Shown here: piece after piece, positions 59,794 through 64,000 of the stretch | How positions within the stretch are numbered: the first letter of the stretch is position 1 | How the letters are laid out: every line of letters starts with the position of its first letter | Assembly: GCA_046330255.1 (NCBI GenBank) | Contig: JAXLTC010000002.1 | Span: 186,001 to 250,000, forward strand | Source: JBBSBL01 sp046330255 | GTDB taxonomy: Bacteria > Actinomycetota > Thermoleophilia > Solirubrobacterales > Solirubrobacteraceae | Direction: 5' to 3' | Length of the DNA: 64,000 nucleotides | Notes under the pieces: generated by a model | What the model was told of the DNA's origin: nothing | Database searches by the model: none | What the model saw: only the letters and a program-made list of their open reading frames with translations | Translations under genes and position numbers: made by a program

Positions 59794-60470
59794 GGCAGCT
59801 CGAGGCGATAGCCGACGCCGCGCAGCGTGGTGATCGTCTCCGCGCCGACCTTCCGCCTCAGCGTCAGGACGTGCGTATCGAGGGTCTTCGTCGATCCCAG
59901 CCAGTCGGTCTCCCACACGTCGCGCATGATGCGCTCCCGCGTGACGACGCGCCCCGCCTCGCGGAGCAGCAGCGCCAGCAGGTCGAACTCCTTCGGCCGC
60001 AGCCGGAGCTCGTTCCCGCCTAGCCAGGCGCGCCGCGCGGCCCGATCCATCAGAAGCTCCCCGGCCGCGAGGCGGTCGTCCGCGGGATCGCGCGGCGACG
60101 CCGTAGCGCCTCGCCGCAGATGGGCGCGGACGCGCGCCAGGAGCTCCGAGAGGCGGAACGGCTTCACGAGGTAGTCGTCGGCGCCGGCGTCGAGTCCCGC
60201 GACCACGTCGAGTTCCTGGTCACGCGCGGTGAGGATCAGGATCGCCAGATCGGGGCTCTCCGCGCGCAGGCGGCGGCACACCTCGAGCCCGTCGAGGTCC
60301 GGAAGGCCCAGGTCGAGGATCACGAGCCCAACGTCCTCGCGGGCGGCGGCCGTCGCGGGACCGCCCCGCGCGAGGCGGCGGACCGCGTAGCCCTGGCTGT
60401 AGAGCACGCGCACCAGACCGGTCGCGATCGCCTCGTCGTCCTCGACGACCAGGATGCCGGGGAGCGCCAT
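59790..60470 (-). CDS. OmpR-family response regulator
   Basis: 226 aa, ATG 60470. The receiver domain has the acidic pocket EDDEA, the phospho-acceptor Asp53 in LVILDLGLPDLDG, the Thr in ILILTARDQ and the Lys in YLVKPFRLSELL. The C-terminal winged helix (LRLRPKEFDLLALLLREAGR, then RDVWETDWLGSTKTLDTHVL) is of OmpR/PhoB type. It is coupled to the kinase gene downstream by a 4-nt overlap. The 101-nt spacer to the divergent lipoprotein gene contains TTTGACCTGGCGTTTACC, a possible binding site. Confidence 0.95.
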   Translation of the reverse strand: MALPGILVVEDDEAIATGLVRVLYSQGYAVRRLARGGPATAAAREDVGLVILDLGLPDLDGLEVCRRLRAESPDLAILILTARDQELDVVAGLDAGADDYLVKPFRLSELLARVRAHLRRGATASPRDPADDRLAAGELLMDRAARRAWLGGNELRLRPKEFDLLALLLREAGRVVTRERIMRDVWETDWLGSTKTLDTHVLTLRRKVGAETITTLRGVGYRLELP

Positions 60471-60571
60471 CGGCCCAGCGTACGTGCCGCGACACGGCGT
60501 CCGGACAGCTTTGACCTGGCGTTTACCGGGCCGGGGCGGGGCGCTGACCCGCCACGCCTACGGTCGCGCCC

Positions 60572-61177
60572 ATGCGAGACCTACCCGGCACGGCGTCCTC
60601 GCGGCGGCGCGCCCTCGCCGGCTCCACAGCCCTGGCCCTGGTGTTCGCGATCGGCGCGTGCGGAGGGTCGGGCGGCGGCGCCGCGACGCCCCCGCGCAAG
60701 GAGGTCAACCCCGCCGGCGACATCCCCGACGGCCAGGTCTACGTGCGCTACGCCCCACCCGGGTACGGCTACTCGGTCAAGGTTCCCGAGGGATGGTCGC
60801 GGACCGACGCCGCGGGCGCGGTGAGCTTCACGGACAAGCTGAACTCGATCCGCCTGCAGGACGCCACGGCGGCGTCCGCGCCCAGCGTGGCCGCCGCCCG
60901 CGGCGGCGAGCTTCCCCGCCTCTCGCGCTCGGTGCCCGGGTTCCGGGGCGCACGGGTGAGCGCGGTCTCGCGGTCGGCGGGCCGCGCCGTGCGGATCACC
61001 TACCTGGCACGGGCCAAGGCGGACCCGGTGACCGGCCGGGCGGGAACCGACGCTGTCGAGCGCTACGCGTTCTTCCATCGCGGGCGCATCGCGATCCTCA
61101 CGCTCTCGGGTCCGCGCGGAGCCGACAACGTGGATCCGTGGAGGATCGTCACGAGCTCGCTGCGGTGGTCGCGATGA
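60572..61177 (+). CDS. Lipoprotein, first gene of an ABC-export operon
   Basis: 201 aa, ATG 60572. A twin-arginine-like basic start (SSRRRALAGSTALALVFAIG) leads to the lipobox IGAC, so the mature protein is a surface lipoprotein. The following domain (YVRYAPPGYGYSVKVPEGWS, then ITYLARAKADPVTGRAGTDA) has the look of a PsbP/Mog1-like single domain found in small actinobacterial lipoproteins. Its stop overlaps the ATG of the first ATPase gene by 4 nt, so it is made with the transporter. It may be a periplasmic partner or sensor for it. Confidence 0.75.
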   Translation: MRDLPGTASSRRRALAGSTALALVFAIGACGGSGGGAATPPRKEVNPAGDIPDGQVYVRYAPPGYGYSVKVPEGWSRTDAAGAVSFTDKLNSIRLQDATAASAPSVAAARGGELPRLSRSVPGFRGARVSAVSRSAGRAVRITYLARAKADPVTGRAGTDAVERYAFFHRGRIAILTLSGPRGADNVDPWRIVTSSLRWSR

Positions 61178-61839
61178 GCGCGGTGCTCGAGGCCGAGAGC
61201 CTCTATCGCTTCTATCACGCCGGTGACGACGAGACCCTCGCGCTGCGAGGCGTCGAGCTGCGGGTGGCCGCCGGGGAGATCGTCGCGGTGACCGGGCCCT
61301 CCGGGTCGGGGAAGTCCACTCTGCTCGCCTGCCTCGCCGGCCTCGACGAGCCCGATGGCGGCGTCGTGCGGATCGCCGGCGAGCGACTCTCCCGCCGCAG
61401 CGAGGAGGATCGGGCCCGCCTGCGCGCGCGCGAGGTGGGCGTTCTCTACCAGCAGGCCAACCTCGTCGGGCAGCTCTCCGTCGAGGGCAACGTCGCGCTC
61501 GTTCAGCGGCTCGGGGGCCGGGTCACGGGCGCCGACTGGCGCGACGAGGTTCTGGAGCGCTGCGGCATCCGGCGCCGGGCGCGCGCACGACCGGCGCAAC
61601 TCTCGGGCGGCGAGCTCGCGCGGGCGGGCCTCGCGGTCGCCCTCGCCAACGACCCGGCCGTGATCCTGGCCGACGAGCCGACGGGCGAGCTGGACGAGGC
61701 GACCGCGATCCGGGTGCTCGGCCTGCTGCGAGAGCGCGCGGCGGCGGGCGCGGCGGTGCTGGTCGTGACCCACGACCCGGCGGTCGCCGGGGGCGCGGAC
61801 CGCGAGGTCCGGCTGCGCGACGGCGCGGTGGTCTCGTGA
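61174..61839 (+). CDS. ABC transporter ATP-binding protein (LolD/MacB type), first of two
   Basis: 221 aa, ATG 61174. The Walker A is TGPSGSGKSTLLACLAGLDE, the Q-loop region GVLYQQANLVGQLSVEGNVA, the signature LSGGELARAGLAVALANDP and the Walker B VILADEPTGELDEAT, with the switch His in VVTHDPAVAGGADREVRL. This shape is typical of ATPases that serve FtsX-like permeases for lipoproteins, peptides or antimicrobials. It overlaps its neighbours by 4 nt on each side. Confidence 0.92.
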   Translation: MSAVLEAESLYRFYHAGDDETLALRGVELRVAAGEIVAVTGPSGSGKSTLLACLAGLDEPDGGVVRIAGERLSRRSEEDRARLRAREVGVLYQQANLVGQLSVEGNVALVQRLGGRVTGADWRDEVLERCGIRRRARARPAQLSGGELARAGLAVALANDPAVILADEPTGELDEATAIRVLGLLRERAAAGAAVLVVTHDPAVAGGADREVRLRDGAVVS

Positions 61840-62516
61840 ACGCCGGGCAAGCGCTGGTGCGCTGCCGCGGCGCCGCGCGCGCCTTCGGATCCGGCGAGAC
61901 CGCCGTGCTCGCCCTGGAGCCCACCGAGTGCCAGGTCTTCCCGGGGGAGCGCATAGCCGTGGTCGGTCCCTCGGGCTCGGGCAAGTCGACCCTGCTGCAC
62001 CTGATGGCGGGACTGGACCGCCCGACGATCGGCTCGGTCGAGTGGCCCGCCATCGGCACGCGGGCGGACCTGCGGCCGGGACCGGTCGCGATGATCTTCC
62101 AGGGCCCGAGCCTGCTGCCGCCGCTGACGGTCGACGAGAACGTGGCGCTCCCGCTGATGCTCGACGGAGCCACGGCGCCGCAGGCGCTGGGCCTGGCGCG
62201 TGCCGCGCTCGCGCGCCTCGGGCTGGAGGGACTGGGCGACAAGCTCCCGGAGGAGATATCCGGCGGGCAGGCCCAGCGGTCCGCCGTCGCGAGGGCGCTC
62301 GCCGGGAAGCCGCGCCTGATCCTGGCCGACGAGCCGACCGGCCAACTCGACCGGGCCAGCGGAGCAGGCCTCGTGGACGTGCTGCTCGCCGCCGCGGAGG
62401 ACTGCGGGGCGGCGCTGGTCGTGGCGACCCACGATCCGACGGTCGCAGAGCGGCTCCACGGTCGCTGGGAGGTGCGCAGCGGACGCCTGCGGATCGGCGT
62501 GATGGAGCCGGCGTGA
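61836..62516 (+). CDS. ABC transporter ATP-binding protein (LolD/MacB type), second of two
   Basis: 226 aa, GTG 61836. The Walker A is VGPSGSGKSTLLHLMAGLDR, the Q-loop AMIFQGPSLLPPLTVDENVA, the signature ISGGQAQRSAVARALAGKPR and the Walker B LILADEPTGQLDRAS, with switch His in VVATHDPTVAERLHGRWEV. All catalytic residues are kept, so this is not a degenerate copy of the first ATPase. Two different ATPases with one or more FtsX-like permeases suggest a heterodimeric motor. Coupled by 4 nt on both sides. Confidence 0.92.
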   Translation: MNAGQALVRCRGAARAFGSGETAVLALEPTECQVFPGERIAVVGPSGSGKSTLLHLMAGLDRPTIGSVEWPAIGTRADLRPGPVAMIFQGPSLLPPLTVDENVALPLMLDGATAPQALGLARAALARLGLEGLGDKLPEEISGGQAQRSAVARALAGKPRLILADEPTGQLDRASGAGLVDVLLAAAEDCGAALVVATHDPTVAERLHGRWEVRSGRLRIGVMEPA

Positions 62517-64000
62517 CGGCGCTCAACTGGCTCGGCGGCCTGGTGGCTCACCGCCGGGGACGGCTGGTCGCCACGGCCGCCGGCGTCGCGGTTGCGGTCG
62601 CGCTGCTCGCCTCGATCGGGGCGTTCCTCTCCGCCACCTCCTCGAAGATGACGCGGCGCGCGATCGGTCGCGTGCCGGTCGACTGGCAGGTAGAGGCGCG
62701 CAACGGCGCCTCGGAGGCGCAACTGCTCGCCCAGGTGCGGCGCCAGCCGGGCGTGACGCGGGCGCTGGGCGTGCGGTTCGCGGGCACCACCGGGCTGCGT
62801 GCCGTCACGGGCGGCTCGGTCCAGAGCACGGGGCCGGGGAGGGTGATCGGCCTGCCCGACGGCTACGCGCGGACGTTCCCGGGACAGCTCCGTACGCTGG
62901 CGGGGAACGGCTCCGGCGTCCTGCTCGCCCAGCAGACCGCCGCCAACCTGCACGCCCGCCCCGGCGACCGGGTCGCGATCGGGCGCCCCGGCCTCCCTCC
63001 GGCGAGCGTGACGATCTCCGGCGTCGTCGACCTCCCGGCGGCCGACTCGCTGTTCCAGCAGGTCGGCGCGCCCGCGGGCGCGCAGCCCCAGGCCCCCCCG
63101 GACAACGTGATCCTGCTCCCCGCCCGCACGTTCGGCGCCGTCGAGGCCCCCGTCGCCGCCGCACGGCCCGAGCTGATCACCGCGCAGGTGCACGCGCTTC
63201 TCTCCCACCGTCTGCCCGCGAGCCCGGACGCGGCCTTCTCGCAGGTCTCCGGAAACGCCCGCAACCTGGAGACCCGGCTGGCGGGCGCCGGGCTGGTCGG
63301 CGACAACCTGGGCGCGGTGCTCGACAAGGCGCGGCAGGACGCGCTCTACGCGCAGCTGCTGTTCCTCTTCCTCGGCGTGCCCGGCGCGATCCTCGCGGGC
63401 TTCGTCACGGCCTCGATCGCGTCGGCGGGAGCCGGCCGGCGGCGGCGTGACGCGGCGCTCCTGCGCACGCGCGGCGCGTCGACGCGCCAGCTCGTGCGCC
63501 TCGCGCTCGCCGAGACCGCGCTCGCGGGCGGCGTCGGAACGGCGCTGGGACTCGGCGCCGCCCTGCTGATCGGCAGCGCCGCGTTCGGCGCCGCGAGCTT
63601 CGGCGCGGGCACGCTCGCGGCCGTGCTCTGGGCGGCGGGTGCGGCGGCGGCGGGACTCGCGATCGCTGCGGCGTCGATCGCGCTGCCCGCCTGGCGCGAC
63701 GCGCGCGGGCTGACCGTCGCGGGCCAGAGGCGCCAGGTCGGCCGCGGCGACCGGGCCCCCTGGTGGGCGCGCTACGGGCTCGACTTCGCGGCGCTCGGGG
63801 GGTCGGCGCTGGTCTACTGGCAGGCCTCGAAGAACGGCTACAAGCTCGTCCTCGCGCCGGAGGGCGTCCCGCAGGTCTCGGTCAACTGGTACGCGCTGCT
63901 CGCCCCCGTGCTGGCGTGGGTGGGCGCCGGGCTGCTCGCCTACCGGATCGCGGATCTGGTGCTGGTACGTGGCCGCACGCCGCTGGCGCGGCTGGCGCGG
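62513..64000 (+). CDS. FtsX-like ABC transporter permease (3' end outside window)
   Basis: 496 codons visible from GTG 62513, open to the right edge. The first span (about residues 20-42, VATAAGVAVAVALLASIGAF) is followed by a large extracytoplasmic domain (about residues 45-280, including GRVPVDWQVEARNGASEAQL and GLPDGYARTFPGQL). Then come the FtsX-type spans (LLFLFLGVPGAILAGFVTAS) with a cytoplasmic loop (RRRRDAALLRTRGASTRQLV) that contacts the ATPase. Further spans continue at the edge, so the full protein probably has two FtsX units, about 800 residues or more. Substrate unknown. Confidence 0.88.
   Translation, partial: MTALNWLGGLVAHRRGRLVATAAGVAVAVALLASIGAFLSATSSKMTRRAIGRVPVDWQVEARNGASEAQLLAQVRRQPGVTRALGVRFAGTTGLRAVTGGSVQSTGPGRVIGLPDGYARTFPGQLRTLAGNGSGVLLAQQTAANLHARPGDRVAIGRPGLPPASVTISGVVDLPAADSLFQQVGAPAGAQPQAPPDNVILLPARTFGAVEAPVAAARPELITAQVHALLSHRLPASPDAAFSQVSGNARNLETRLAGAGLVGDNLGAVLDKARQDALYAQLLFLFLGVPGAILAGFVTASIASAGAGRRRRDAALLRTRGASTRQLVRLALAETALAGGVGTALGLGAALLIGSAAFGAASFGAGTLAAVLWAAGAAAAGLAIAAASIALPAWRDARGLTVAGQRRQVGRGDRAPWWARYGLDFAALGGSALVYWQASKNGYKLVLAPEGVPQVSVNWYALLAPVLAWVGAGLLAYRIADLVLVRGRTPLARLAR

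Overview
The window looks like chromosomal DNA of a very GC-rich actinobacterium. The best fit is class Thermoleophilia (Solirubrobacterales-like). This rests on the base composition, on GTG and TTG starts, on operons whose genes overlap by 4 nt (GTGA or ATGA), and on gene orders typical of deep actinobacteria: hrcA-dnaJ-prmA, holA-rpsT-lepA, mreBCD-mrdA-rodA-rng-rplU-rpmA-obg-proB-proA-nadD-rsfS, and tig-clpP-clpX-valS-folC-ndk-maf. The taxonomic placement is an inference from layout, not from a marker comparison.

Layout. Positions 1-3.6 kb hold a partial FAD oxidoreductase and prmA, dnaJ and hrcA (minus). At 3.7-6.0 kb lie an accessory MaoC hydratase pair, an SDR and a small fused-domain regulator. 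At 6.3-18.0 kb are lepA, a GNAT enzyme, a DnaC-like loader, murJ, rpsT (plus), holA, a frameshifted comEC, comEA and leuS. At 18.0-19.0 kb is a small foreign-looking patch: a hydrolase remnant, then a PD-(D/E)XK nuclease gene with a LexA-like operator that reads in frame through a tRNA-Ala gene. At 19.1-33.5 kb is a long housekeeping block read on the minus strand, from mreB down to rsfS, interrupted only by an inverted SDR gene between rpmA and obg. At 33.5-46 kb are a repeat-bearing spacer, a frameshifted lipoprotein gene, maf, ndk, a zinc-ribbon membrane protein, folC, valS, a toxin-antitoxin-like pair, clpX, clpP, tig and a class V aminotransferase. At 46-48.7 kb are an HD-family protein lacking the HD aspartate, a MOSC protein and about 1 kb of repeat-rich spacer. 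At 48.7-64 kb is an accessory region: a MocR-type regulator, tRNA-His and tRNA-Arg, SDR, membrane proteins, a two-domain copper protein, a methyltransferase, an aldehyde dehydrogenase, a two-component system and a MacB/FtsX-type ABC exporter cut by the right edge.

How the genes work together. The core blocks cover rod-shape wall synthesis (MreBCD, PBP2, RodA, MurJ), ribosome biogenesis and translation (S20, L21, L27, Obg, RsfS, PrmA, LepA, two aminoacyl-tRNA synthetases), protein quality control (HrcA, DnaJ, trigger factor, ClpXP), competence-type DNA uptake (ComEA, broken ComEC), proline and NAD synthesis, and folate and nucleotide metabolism.

Most interesting signals: (1) the LexA-box nuclease fused to tRNA-Ala; (2) a fold-back repeat family with a 40-nt core that is 39/40 identical in two spacers 14 kb apart; (3) a pair of hairpins with different stems but the same TGTGA loop and flanks; (4) two small regulators with repeat operators at their start codons; (5) two apparent frameshifts in simple-sequence tracts, which may be biological or assembly errors.
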